The notes below the pieces were generated by a model, which was given only the letters and a program-made list of their open reading frames with translations, made no database searches and was not told the origin of the DNA. A program made the translations under genes and the position numbers. From the NCBI RefSeq assembly GCF_024436435.1, contig NZ_JAFMZP010000001.1:806001-870000 (forward strand): a stretch of DNA of 64,000 nucleotides, given 5' to 3'. The DNA comes from Desertivirga xinjiangensis. Its GTDB lineage: Bacteria > Bacteroidota > Bacteroidia > Sphingobacteriales > Sphingobacteriaceae. Positions 6,494 to 14,390 of the stretch are shown here, in pieces (positions within the stretch are counted from its first letter, which is position 1; the number at the start of each line of letters is the position of its first letter).

Positions 6494-6637
6494 ATGAGGA
6501 ATTTTATCGTTTTCATTTTCTGCCCCATTGTGTTCATAGCCCTATGCCTAGCTGCTGAAAAACATAACAGCCCTATTTCTATCATTGGAGGTGGTATTTA
6601 TTTTAGAAAACATTTGAATAACAACTTCTGGAATTAA
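6494..6637 (+). CDS. Small hydrophobic membrane peptide (47 residues), copy 3
   Basis: This is a paralogue of the gene at 4470. It keeps MRNFIVFIFCPIVFIALCLA at the N-terminus, the GGGIYFRK region and the NNNFWN end. A nine-codon in-frame deletion removes most of the second hydrophobic segment. Keeping the frame despite the deletion argues that the product is still used. It has its own promoter and palindrome. Function is unknown. Confidence 0.6.
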   Translation: MRNFIVFIFCPIVFIALCLAAEKHNSPISIIGGGIYFRKHLNNNFWN

Positions 6638-6706
6638 GAGTAACGTATCCGGCTACTGGGCGATGCTGCCAATACTCAGTAGCCTTCAAAGAATATCTTT
6701 GAGTAC

Positions 6707-6780
6707 TACATTATTGATGATGAAGGAGCAGTGATGAGCCGGTATATATTGAGGTGTGCGCCAGGTGTAAGATCTGAATT
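6707..6780 (-). pseudogene. Relic of a second AraC regulator gene
   Basis: About 75 bases match the part of the regulator gene at 5043-5115 that encodes the HHCSFIINNV region. Substitutions and small gaps break the frame. The relic stands in the same place relative to the peptide gene as the intact regulator does in copy 2. It is what is left of a duplicated peptide-regulator module. Confidence 0.7.
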
Positions 6781-6870
6781 TTCTCATCAATCTTTAGAAG
6801 TGTAGCTCTATAATTTGTCATTTTTCAGGTATTAACCTGGTGAATTCGTGTGATTTTTCCCATCTTTACG

Positions 6871-7082
6871 GTGCGTCAACGGTTGGAGCAATCCAATCAA
6901 ATTTTCTTATTGATAATAAAGCTCAGGCAATCCGGTGTAAGTCCGGCCTCTATTCGGTTCTCCGACTGTTGACGCGGTGACCTGAGCATATATTTTATTT
7001 TTCTAAAAATGCGTCAACAGAAAAATGAATCAGCAGTGGCACAAGGTGTTCCCTGCTGCCAGCCTGTTCCGCAATGCAGGCT
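6871..7082 (+). ncRNA. Structured RNA element upstream of the 143-codon gene, copy 2
   Basis: The layout is the same as at 793. Bases 6873-6882 can pair with 6966-6975 (one G-U). A hairpin at 6883-6896 has a GCAA (GNRA) loop. Bases 6921-6927 pair with 6981-6987 (GCTCAGG with CCTGAGC), crossing the first stem. The next hairpin is CCGG, loop TGTAAGT, CCGG at 6932-6946. Another is TCGG, TTCT, CCGA at 6954-6965. The downstream copy 7011-7020 matches 6966-6975 over ten perfect pairs. Closing hairpins are 7031-7058 and 7061-7082. Many stem positions differ from copy 1 but remain paired, which is strong evidence for RNA structure. The upstream TGATTTTTCCCATCTTTAC is shared with copy 1 and may hold the promoter. 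Confidence 0.7.
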
Positions 7083-7136
7083 CGAAGAATCTCTTAGTCT
7101 ATTTGTTCGGCTTCAAACTGGAAAGGAGCACCGGCA

Positions 7137-7568
7137 ATGAAAAAGCACAAAAATCGCTTTAAGCAGTATGAGGAAATTAGCGATGAGTTCTCCTCTGAAT
7201 GGAGGAAGCTGGATCTTTTGGTTCCGTCTAATCTGAAAATGCTGGACAGTCTGCTCGACCTAAAGCTCGAAACGCTGCTCAAAGACTTTATGTGGCGGCT
7301 TAGCTATATGGTGGCAAGCGGTACCGATGAACAGTGCGAAGCTGCCAGGGATTACTTTCTCGCCTGCGGCTATGGTAAGGATCTATACTCTGAAGCGCAG
7401 CTGCTGCAGATCTTCCGCGAACTGGATGCTAAGAAGCAATTCTGGCCGGATGTAGATGATGAGGTGATCACTCCTGTGCAGGAGGAATTGCATTACCTAT
7501 GGAGCCACATGCATATGGAGTATTGGTTTGCGAAATGGAAGGGGAGGAGGGGACGTTCTAAGTTTTAA
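7137..7568 (+). CDS. Unknown 143-residue protein following the structured RNA, copy 2
   Basis: This is a close paralogue of the protein at 1056, the same length and collinear throughout. Differences are single substitutions (for example CRLLDLK to DSLLDLK, KNFYSEKQL to KDLYSEAQL). The AAAGGAGCACCGGCA leader before ATG is identical. The protein is soluble, charged and predicted helical, with no recognised domain. It is followed by the conserved hairpin at 7624 and a convergent nuclease pseudogene. Because its partner nuclease is broken here, this copy could act with the intact nuclease at 1842, or the pair may be independent. Confidence 0.75.
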   Translation: MKKHKNRFKQYEEISDEFSSEWRKLDLLVPSNLKMLDSLLDLKLETLLKDFMWRLSYMVASGTDEQCEAARDYFLACGYGKDLYSEAQLLQIFRELDAKKQFWPDVDDEVITPVQEELHYLWSHMHMEYWFAKWKGRRGRSKF

Positions 7569-7623
7569 TTGGTAAGTTTCAAGTTAAGAGTAAGGAGCTT
7601 ACTCTTTCTGGGATGTTAATGAT

Positions 7624-7651
7624 ATAGCCGCTGCCTGGAGGTAGTGGCTAT
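7624..7651 (+). terminator. Conserved hairpin after the 143-codon gene, copy 2
   Basis: ATAGCCGCTGCC pairs with GGTAGTGGCTAT across a TGGA loop, twelve pairs including G-U. It is the counterpart of 1564-1591. Confidence 0.5.
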
Positions 7652-7667
7652 GTTGGTCGCCTGTCTT

Positions 7668-7791
7668 TAGAGTTCGCGTCAGCGGCTCCTAAGGATTCAG
7701 AAATAAAAAAGCAGTCTCCGACTCCTGACAGACTTGTTTCTTCATCATCCTGAACTTGTTTCAGGACCTCTTGCTCAAGCTGGTGGTAAGG
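7668..7791. repeat. Left half of the CTGTCC element plus TCCTGAA hairpin repeat, third copy
   Basis: This has the same arrangement as 1687-1813: a degenerate CTTTAGAG...CTCCTAAGG hairpin, AGTCTCCGACT palindrome, then the TCCTGAActtgtTTCAGGA repeat and its CTCTTGCTCAAGCTGG tail. It sits between the convergent genes of module A. Confidence 0.75.
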
Positions 7792-7819
7792 GGCATGGGT
7801 GCCAACAACCCAAATATGC

Positions 7820-8676
7820 TTATAGGCCTTCTATTTCTTCCGGGGACAGGCCGGTCGCTTTTGCAATATCTTCAACAGAGACGCCTATCTTCTTAAACTG
7901 ACGGGCTATATTACGCTTTTCTTCCGCTGCTTTAGCGCGCTCTTCACGCATTCTAGCTTCTGCTTTAGCACGCTCTTTTTCTGCACCTTTTTTGTAGAGG
8001 AAATCCTCTTCTTCCTTAAAAAATAGACTTACTGATTGCATAACCTTTTCAAATTGTGGTTGTATCTGCTGCGTAACTTTACAAAGATACGTAATTGGTT
8101 GAAATATCTACTCCCGGTCAAATCGCCTTTGGTATGTTGTTGTATTCCTGTTACTACCTCTTTTACAATAGAATAAGGGTCTTTGTTTGTGAGGTCAGCC
8201 AGTAAGGCGAGCATCTTCACTTCCGGATTGTCTGAGTTCAGAAACAGCCGGTAGTTCATCTCCGAGATCATCAAAAGCGGGTAACTATATTGAAGAAGAT
8301 CGTCATTGATGTGAGTAACCATTGGCGGTAGTTGTTCGCCAAGAAAGATCACATACTGCTTCACCGGGAGCTTGTACAGCCGCATCAGCATGGCTCTATA
8401 TTCAAGCATCCGGTAAATCATCTCATTGTCGTTTATTAACTGGAATTCGATGTGAAGCACAAAGGTTTCACCGCTGCTAGTGGTGATTTTCTTAAGACCA
8501 TCAGGTCTTCTTTCTTTGGTGTGCTGAATATCGTCGGGGAGCTCTTCAATAGAGGATACTTCAATACCTAACACCTCCTTGATAATAATTGGAAGTGTTA
8601 CTTCGAGGTTCTCCCTAATGATCTTATCATATTGACCTGATTGCCGTCCCGGCTTTTTACGATCACTATCAGACAT
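7820..8676 (-). pseudogene. Rpn-family nuclease, frameshifted copy
   Basis: The first 205 or so residues follow the intact nuclease (MSDSDRKKPGRQSGQYDKII, D59 in RPDG, E/Q in HIEFQ). A one-base deletion near 8068 then shifts the frame and gives a premature stop at 8029. The rest of the protein (MQSVSLFFKEEEDFLYKKGAEK... to PEEIEGL) continues in another frame to 7820. The C-terminal coil is longer than in the intact copy. The nuclease core is complete, so a truncated enzyme is conceivable. Confidence 0.87.
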
Positions 8677-8846
8677 TCTGGGTTATTGATTTTGTATATA
8701 CAATATTAAAACGAGTGCCTTCTGAAGAAAATGATCTTGGTTACCTTTTCATCTAAATCTTTCGTGTTGATGCCTGTAACATAAGTTTAAAGTAGAAGAT
8801 TTAAGTTGAGCGCAGGAACTTAGCTGGGGCTGGCATGTCGCTGTTT

Positions 8847-8870
8847 TAGCACACGCGGCACGGTGCTAGC
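8847..8870. repeat. CACACGCGGCAC repeat
   Basis: TAGCACACGCGGCACGGTGC is one of five copies of a short GC-rich palindromic repeat in this window (others at 23063, 50387, 58215 and 62473). Here it stands alone, without the CTGTCC element. Confidence 0.5.
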
Positions 8871-8874
8871 GAGG

Positions 8875-8959
8875 GCTGAATATCGTTGAGGGAAGTTATT
8901 CCCTGGAGGTACTTCAATCGCCAACACGTCACGGATAATCATGGGAAGTGTTACTTCAA
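8875..8959 (-). pseudogene. Relic of a fourth Rpn-family nuclease
   Basis: The stretch matches the codons for the DDIQ...EELP and EVLGIDV...IIQEVTLP region of the nuclease N-terminus, with small gaps that break the frame. Nothing else of the gene remains. It lies just beyond the right end of the third module A copy, so at least four nuclease copies once stood here. Confidence 0.7.
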
Positions 8960-9057
8960 AACAAATTAGCTGGCTGAAGTTTTTGCGTTTTCGTTGAATG
9001 AGCCGTTAAAACCGAAATGTATCCAACTCTATTTCTTATATTCGTTTTTTTATTTTT

Positions 9058-9285
9058 ATGGAGAAAATTAGTATACAGGACTTTATAGCAAAACTGCAGG
9101 ATGCATTTGAGAACATGGAAGATGTGGATATTAAGCCCGAAACTAATTTCAGAGATCTGGAAAACTGGACATCACTAAATGCAATGATCATTGTTGCTAT
9201 GTTTGAGTCAGAACTGGACACCTCCATTACATTCAGCCAGCTTAGAGAATGTGAAACCGTTGCCGACTTATATAATTTGATATAA
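9058..9285 (+). CDS. Acyl carrier protein
   Basis: This 75-residue acidic helical protein has the layout of an acyl carrier protein. S39 in NWTSLNAM is at the phosphopantetheine attachment position. The usual DSL reads TSL here, a change seen in some specialised carrier proteins. It is the first gene of a tight + strand run with a KAS III-like synthase (43 bases on), a reductase, a glycosyltransferase and an acetyltransferase. It probably carries an acyl group built or passed on by those enzymes, separately from the housekeeping fatty-acid carrier. The carrier role is well supported; the acyl group is unknown. Confidence 0.82.
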   Translation: MEKISIQDFIAKLQDAFENMEDVDIKPETNFRDLENWTSLNAMIIVAMFESELDTSITFSQLRECETVADLYNLI

Positions 9286-9327
9286 GCTAATATGATTTAA
9301 TATAGTTTGATATAACCTCCTGTCAAT

Positions 9328-10389
9328 ATGCCGTTCTTTACTATTCCAAATGTAACATTAAAAGGGGTGTCGGCTTGTGTACCAAGCCATATAGAGCACA
9401 ATAGGGATTTCTTGCATTTAGAGGAAAAAGAACTCGCCTTTATGTTAAAAACGATTGGTGTGGATAGTAAAAGAAAGGTGCAAGCTTCTGTCACTTGTTC
9501 TGATCTATGCTATCAGAGTGCTGAAGCCTTGCTTAAGGCCATGGAATGGGCCCCTGAAGAAATAGAAATTCTAATTTACGTATCACAAACCAGGGACTTT
9601 TTATTGCCTTGTACCGCAATCGTATTACAAGATCGATTAAAACTTCCAAAATCTTGCATCGCCTTTGATGTTCCCCTTGGTTGTTCTGGTTATCCCTATG
9701 GGATATCGGTGATCGCAGGTATGATGTCTGCAGCTAAAATTAAAAAAGGACTGCTGCTCTGTGGTGACACCAGTACACTTACGGTAAGCCCTGAAGATAA
9801 GAAGACGTTTCCGCTTTTTGGTGATGCAGGTTCAGCCACAGCCCTGGAGTATGTGGAAGATAGTGGCGAAATAGTCTTTAGTACCGGGAGTGACGGAAGC
9901 GGATATGATGCTATTATGGTTCCGGGCGGCGGTTCAAAAGAGCCTCTTGAAGATGGAACGCATGAGATCGAGAAAAAACGATTGGGTTACCGTAAAGGCC
10001 GGACTCACCTGCACATGGATGGTTCCAGGGTTTTTGAGTTTTCAATAAACACGGTGCCTGAGAGTATAAACGAGCTTTTTTCGCGTACAGGTCATTCTCC
10101 CGAAACCATAGACTTTTTCCTCATGCATCAGGCAAACTTAATCATGAACGAAACCATACGGAAAAAATTAAAGTTTCCGCTTGAAAAAGTTCCGTATTCT
10201 CTGAAGAATTTTGGAAACACGAGCTCGGCATCGATTCCGCTCACTATGGTGAGCCAGATAAAGGATGAGCTTAGCAGTCAGGAACGCTCCCTCCTAATGA
10301 GTGGTTTCGGTGTAGGCCTTTCCTGGGCCTCTCTTATTCTGAAAACTGATAGTATTTTCATTCACGACCTGATAGAGTATGACGGCTAG
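9328..10389 (+). CDS. 3-oxoacyl-ACP synthase III-like protein (thiolase fold)
   Basis: The protein has 353 residues and a FabH-like thiolase fold. The catalytic triad is visible: C119 in VPLGCSGYPYG, H267 in LMHQAN and N297 in NFGNTSS. It should therefore condense an acyl-CoA or acyl-ACP with malonyl-ACP, or transfer an acyl group, as several FabH relatives in biosynthetic clusters do. Its start follows the carrier protein closely, and its last codons overlap the SDR start by 11 bases, so the three are likely co-translated. It differs from a housekeeping FabH by its cluster position next to glycan-type genes. Confidence 0.88.
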   Translation: MPFFTIPNVTLKGVSACVPSHIEHNRDFLHLEEKELAFMLKTIGVDSKRKVQASVTCSDLCYQSAEALLKAMEWAPEEIEILIYVSQTRDFLLPCTAIVLQDRLKLPKSCIAFDVPLGCSGYPYGISVIAGMMSAAKIKKGLLLCGDTSTLTVSPEDKKTFPLFGDAGSATALEYVEDSGEIVFSTGSDGSGYDAIMVPGGGSKEPLEDGTHEIEKKRLGYRKGRTHLHMDGSRVFEFSINTVPESINELFSRTGHSPETIDFFLMHQANLIMNETIRKKLKFPLEKVPYSLKNFGNTSSASIPLTMVSQIKDELSSQERSLLMSGFGVGLSWASLILKTDSIFIHDLIEYDG

Positions 10390-11134
10390 TTCTGCGTTTT
10401 CCTTAAAAGGGAAAAATATTCTTATCACCGGAGCTTCTTCGGGCATTGGAAAAGCTACCGCTTTAAAGTGTGCTGAATATGGAGCCAGCCTGATCCTCGT
10501 TGGCAGGAATGCTCAGAAACTGGAAATGGTACTTGAGAAACTTGCCGGGCAAGGGCATCAGAAACTTCAGGCAGATCTATCAGATCCAACACAGATTGTA
10601 AGGCTTGTTGAACAGTGCAGCCCGGTGGATGGGATAGTTCATTGTGCCGGCATAGTAGAGCCTTATCCTCTTCAATATTTTAGCAGGCAAAAAGTGGATG
10701 CTACTTTCTCTCTCAATTTTTATGCGCCGGTTCAGCTTACATCTTTACTGCTCAAAAATAAGAAGATAAAAAAAGCAGGCTCTATTGTTTTTATATCTTC
10801 AATAGCCAGCCAGAACCCGTTTATTGGCGGCAGTACTTATTCGGCCTCTAAAGCGGCTCTTGAGGCATTTGCCAGGACTGTTGCCATAGAGAGTGCGGGA
10901 AAACTGATACGCGCCAACTGCTTGTCGCCGGCTTTGGTAAAAACACCTATTTTTGATGAGATGTCAGAAAATGTTGCTGCAGATACGGTGGATGATCACG
11001 TGAAACGATATCCATTGGGGTTAGGGGAGCCTGATGATGTTGCGCATGCGGCGATCTTCCTTCTTTCCGATGCTTCGAAATGGATTACAGGGGTCACTAT
11101 TCGAATGGATGGAGGATTGCTGGTTGGCAGCTGA
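10379..11134 (+). CDS. Short-chain dehydrogenase/reductase (FabG-like)
   Basis: The protein has 251 residues of classical SDR type. The NAD(P) loop TGASSGIG is at 17-24, catalytic Ser at about 140-141, and Y154/K158 in YSASK. The C-terminus WITGVTIRMDGGLLVGS is typical of FabG-like enzymes. Next to the ketosynthase and carrier protein, it most likely reduces the 3-oxoacyl-ACP intermediate; a sugar or alcohol substrate is also possible. Its start overlaps the synthase and its end overlaps the glycosyltransferase start, marking an operon. Confidence 0.87.
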   Translation: MTASSAFSLKGKNILITGASSGIGKATALKCAEYGASLILVGRNAQKLEMVLEKLAGQGHQKLQADLSDPTQIVRLVEQCSPVDGIVHCAGIVEPYPLQYFSRQKVDATFSLNFYAPVQLTSLLLKNKKIKKAGSIVFISSIASQNPFIGGSTYSASKAALEAFARTVAIESAGKLIRANCLSPALVKTPIFDEMSENVAADTVDDHVKRYPLGLGEPDDVAHAAIFLLSDASKWITGVTIRMDGGLLVGS

Positions 11135-11828
11135 TCTGGACATAAAATATTCCGTGCTTGTTGCGGTCTATAATTCCGAAAGAAGCCTCAGGGAACTTAC
11201 TGCAAACCTTATTGATACACTTTATCCATTCTCTTACGAGATTATTTTGGTGGATGATGCCAGCACTGATCACAGCTTCACAGAGATATTGCGCTTATGT
11301 ACTGAAAACCCCTCTTTGCACTACTATCGTCATGACACGAATAAAGGGCAATCGGCTGCTTTATTGACGGGCCTTCGTCATTCAAAGGGTGAATATATTG
11401 TCACCATAGACGATGATCTTCAATATGATCCGGCTGATATCAAAAGACTGATTGCAGAGGAAGCGTCAACATCTGCGGATATCGTATACGGTATAACAAA
11501 TTCCAGGAAAGGGAGCTGGCCAAGAAAAGTTTCTTCAGCTTTGGTTAAAAGAATACTTTCTCCGATATTTAAGGTTCCGGCCAAAGGCTCATCTTTCCGG
11601 CTGATCCGGAGAACTGTATTTTCCCTGATTCCTATTGCTGAACTTCAAAATAGTATCCTGCCTGAGGCTTTGTTTGCCAGGCTTGACCTGAAAATTGCCT
11701 ATGCGGAAGTAAGCCATCGTGAAAGAAAGTATGGACGTTCAGGGTATTCATTTTTTAAGCTGGCAGAACTAACTTTAAATTCAATTAGAGTTTATTTAAG
11801 GTACTTAGGAAAGAATAATGCGCGATGA
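11109..11828 (+). CDS. Family 2 glycosyltransferase (dolichyl-phosphate-mannose synthase-like)
   Basis: From the ATG at 11109 the protein has 239 residues. An earlier in-frame ATG at 11034 would add a stretch that is only the SDR gene read in another frame, so I prefer 11109, overlapping the SDR by 26 bases. It has a GT-A nucleotide-sugar fold: YSVLVAVYNSE near the N-terminus, VDDAS at 48-52 and the metal-binding DDD at 101-103 in VTIDDDLQYDP. There is no C-terminal membrane anchor, so it is probably a cytoplasmic, membrane-associated enzyme that transfers a sugar to a lipid phosphate or glycan acceptor. It overlaps the acetyltransferase by 4 bases. Confidence 0.85.
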   Translation: MEDCWLAADLDIKYSVLVAVYNSERSLRELTANLIDTLYPFSYEIILVDDASTDHSFTEILRLCTENPSLHYYRHDTNKGQSAALLTGLRHSKGEYIVTIDDDLQYDPADIKRLIAEEASTSADIVYGITNSRKGSWPRKVSSALVKRILSPIFKVPAKGSSFRLIRRTVFSLIPIAELQNSILPEALFARLDLKIAYAEVSHRERKYGRSGYSFFKLAELTLNSIRVYLRYLGKNNAR

Positions 11829-12421
11829 AGATCATTCGGGGAGAGATAGCACTAACAAGAGTTACCATAGAGGAGATTGAAATGATTCGGAACTGGAGAA
11901 ACTCTGAAGATATTCGCCAGTATATGGTTTTCAGGGATCATATATCAGCTGAGATGCAGCGGGAGTGGTTTGAAAAAATAAATACTCCTGAAAATCTTTA
12001 TTTCCTGATTATGGATAAAGGAACTCCCATCGGGTTAATATACGGAGCTGATATAAACTGGGCACAGAGAGCCGTCGGTAATGCAGGTATTTTTATTGCT
12101 GATAAAGAGCACAGGGAAGATACATATGCAATGACGGCTTCCATCCTGCTGAATGATTTTGCGTTTAGTATCGGTTTGCAAAGCATTTACATTAAAGTGC
12201 TCGTTTCAAATCCCCGGGCAGTAGCTTATAACAAGCTAATGGGCTACAAACTGATAGGGAAAGAAGCCGGAGTCAATATTTACAAACTGGATGAACGTTC
12301 TTACAGTAAGTTCAAAAAGAAGATCCAGGGACTTAAAATTTCTCCATTTGATCTCTTAGACCCTATGCAGGTGATTTACGACAAAGGGGAGATGAGATTT
12401 CCTCCAGCCGGAGTCACTTAG
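11825..12421 (+). CDS. GNAT-family N-acetyltransferase
   Basis: The protein has 198 residues. It begins with a region typical of GNAT enzymes acting on amino sugars or peptides (TIEEIEMIRNWRNSEDIRQYM). The acetyl-CoA region is around residues 80-120 (GNAGIFIADKEHREDTYAMTASILL), and NPRAVAYNKLMGYKLIGKE closes the fold. It resembles sugar-modifying acetyltransferases of the PseH kind. It starts inside the glycosyltransferase stop (ATGA overlap). With the nearby DegT-type aminotransferase it suggests N-acylation of a nucleotide amino sugar, but the substrate is inference. Confidence 0.8.
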   Translation: MKIIRGEIALTRVTIEEIEMIRNWRNSEDIRQYMVFRDHISAEMQREWFEKINTPENLYFLIMDKGTPIGLIYGADINWAQRAVGNAGIFIADKEHREDTYAMTASILLNDFAFSIGLQSIYIKVLVSNPRAVAYNKLMGYKLIGKEAGVNIYKLDERSYSKFKKKIQGLKISPFDLLDPMQVIYDKGEMRFPPAGVT

Positions 12422-13187
12422 CTATCATCCTTGCCACTATATTTCTTACCGGAAGAATTACAGACAACGCTGCTAACATAGCGTACGCCATCATTCGTCT
12501 GAACCAGAGCGGTACCGCCACAGGCTTGGCCTCTGGTTTATGGTTATGGATAAGCAGCATTGCAGCTAATTTCTGTAGTGCTAGTGAGGCGATCACCTGT
12601 TTACAGATATATGACTGCTTTTTCCGGAACTCTGGCCTGATGACGTCGATCATCATGATCACCCGGCTTTTTTCCGTCTCATTCCATGCCTCATGTTCAA
12701 AAGCATCCAGGAATGCCAGGAATTTTTTTTCTTCCCATGGCCGCTTTACATCTTTTACTCTAAAACCACAGCGGGGAAGCCCTTCAGGAATGTCAACGCC
12801 TAAATGAACCCGGTAAATGCCATTTGTATCACCTACATGCGGCAGTATCCTGCTGAAGGGTTCAAGTTTGCTGTACGACAAGGCTATAACTTCGGGGTTC
12901 TGACTTAACCATTTATAAGTAAATGGAAAAGAAGACCTGTGTTTATAGACTATAATATTCCAGAATTTAAGTCCCAGCGTTTTCCATGTATCTTTTTTGT
13001 TAACCATGGATTGATGAAAGTAGGGCACCATGCCATGCGCAGCCAGGTAGTCTGAAAACTCTTTTTTGATGGGCTCGTAATTTGCAAGTAAACTTTGTGC
13101 CCAGCTTTCTCCTTCCACCTCTGCAAAACTTTCTTCATTTCCTGCATAAGCATCTTTGGCAGTAACGCTAAACCATAACTTTGACAT
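12414..13187 (-). CDS. Aspartyl/asparaginyl beta-hydroxylase-like dioxygenase
   Basis: From MSKLWF the protein has 257 residues; a longer frame exists but runs into the aminotransferase, whose stop is 1 base upstream. The family pattern is clear: H117 in PHVGDTN, RVHLGVDIP, H165 in FEHEAWN and R175 in SRVIMMIDVIRPE. These are the iron ligands and the 2-oxoglutarate-binding arginine of the Asp/Asn hydroxylase family, which includes LpxO enzymes that hydroxylate lipid A acyl chains. A hydrophobic segment near 220-245 could anchor it to the membrane. Beside acyl-carrier and sugar genes, an acyl chain or a sugar-linked residue is a likely target. Confidence 0.82.
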   Translation of the reverse strand: MSKLWFSVTAKDAYAGNEESFAEVEGESWAQSLLANYEPIKKEFSDYLAAHGMVPYFHQSMVNKKDTWKTLGLKFWNIIVYKHRSSFPFTYKWLSQNPEVIALSYSKLEPFSRILPHVGDTNGIYRVHLGVDIPEGLPRCGFRVKDVKRPWEEKKFLAFLDAFEHEAWNETEKSRVIMMIDVIRPEFRKKQSYICKQVIASLALQKLAAMLLIHNHKPEAKPVAVPLWFRRMMAYAMLAALSVILPVRNIVARMIAK

Positions 13188-13188
13188 A

Positions 13189-14322
13189 CTATTGATTGTA
13201 AAATGTTCTGATACTGAGGCAAATCTGGTCTGTCTCATTCTCGCCAAGACCAGGATAAAGCGGAAGCCTCAGGAGTCTGTCGGAAAATTTATCTGCTTGC
13301 GGTAAATATACGCTTCCGAAATGTTTCCGGTAATAGTCGCTTTTATGTAAACCAGTATAATGGAAAGCAGCACTAATGTTTCGATTTTTTAGGAATGCAA
13401 TTAGCTGTTGTCTTTCCTGTTTGTTTGTAGTAAGTATATAAAATATATAAAAATTAGAGTCAGGAAAGGCTTGTATGGGAAATTTTAAAGATGTTCTGCA
13501 AAGCTCTTCCAGTTGACCATAGTATCTAAACCATATTTTTTTTCGCTCTGCTTGTATGATATCTGCTTCTTTGAACTGGCTTTGAAGAAGCGCATGATTC
13601 AGTTCAGACAAATTGAATTCGGCCCCAAGGCTTGTCCAGTTATACTCTGTGGTCAAACCTTTGTCCAGTTGCCACTTATTGGTGCCGTGCGATACCACCG
13701 ATTTCAGCTCATCAAGCAGTGCTGGATTATTAATCAGCAACATCCCGCCCTGACCACATGATACGGATTTGCTTTCATGAAAGGAGAAGGCGGCCACATC
13801 GCCAATGCTTCCCAAATGTTTTCTTTCATGCATAGAGTCAAACGAATGAGCGGCATCCTCTATCAAAAAAATGCCTGCCTCTTTTGCCAGCCTTGCTGCC
13901 TCTTCTATTCCTTCTGCCTGCCCTCCGTAAGACATAAAGATAATTGCCCTGGTCTTATCATTTATCAGGGTTCTTGCATGCCTGGCATCGAGGTTAGGAT
14001 GATGCGCCAGGCTGTCAGCCAGTTTTATCCCAATACCCCTGTTAGCAAAAACGTTTGCTACGGACGGGAAGGTGTAGGATGGAACGATAACTTCGTCGCC
14101 TGCCTGAAGCTTCAGCAGCAAAGAAGCCAGGTTTAAGGCATCGGTACAAGAGGAGGTAAATACAACTTCCTGCGACTTGTAAGTTCTTTTTATTAGTTGC
14201 TGATTTAAAGTGTGGTATTTTCCCTTGAAAAGCGAATTATTGGGTTTAAGAGCATCCTGCATCATTTGCAAAGCCTCTTGCGGAAGGTATGGTTTGTGAA
14301 ATAGGATCTCGTTTGAATGCAT
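13189..14322 (-). CDS. DegT/DnrJ/EryC1 sugar aminotransferase (WecE-like)
   Basis: The protein has 377 residues, the usual length. PLP-binding features are SSCTDALNLA (58-67), IEDAAHSFDS (D156) and the Schiff-base lysine K185 in SFHESKSVS, followed by GQGGM. Similarity over the whole length is closest to WecE/RffA, which transaminates dTDP-4-keto-6-deoxyglucose. It should make a nucleotide-linked amino sugar. The gene is divergent from the TMTC-like gene and in operon with the hydroxylase (1-base gap). Together with the GNAT gene, it fits synthesis of an acylated amino sugar. Confidence 0.88.
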   Translation of the reverse strand: MHSNEILFHKPYLPQEALQMMQDALKPNNSLFKGKYHTLNQQLIKRTYKSQEVVFTSSCTDALNLASLLLKLQAGDEVIVPSYTFPSVANVFANRGIGIKLADSLAHHPNLDARHARTLINDKTRAIIFMSYGGQAEGIEEAARLAKEAGIFLIEDAAHSFDSMHERKHLGSIGDVAAFSFHESKSVSCGQGGMLLINNPALLDELKSVVSHGTNKWQLDKGLTTEYNWTSLGAEFNLSELNHALLQSQFKEADIIQAERKKIWFRYYGQLEELCRTSLKFPIQAFPDSNFYIFYILTTNKQERQQLIAFLKNRNISAAFHYTGLHKSDYYRKHFGSVYLPQADKFSDRLLRLPLYPGLGENETDQICLSIRTFYNQ

Positions 14323-14390
14323 ACATGAAAATTTAAATATAGAAATTTTTCAATACTATTGTTCTCCTTTATAAATACGGGAATACTCAG

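Noticed and set aside
11034-11108. Longer start of the glycosyltransferase
   Set aside because: The extra residues are the SDR gene in another frame and add no part of the GT-A fold.
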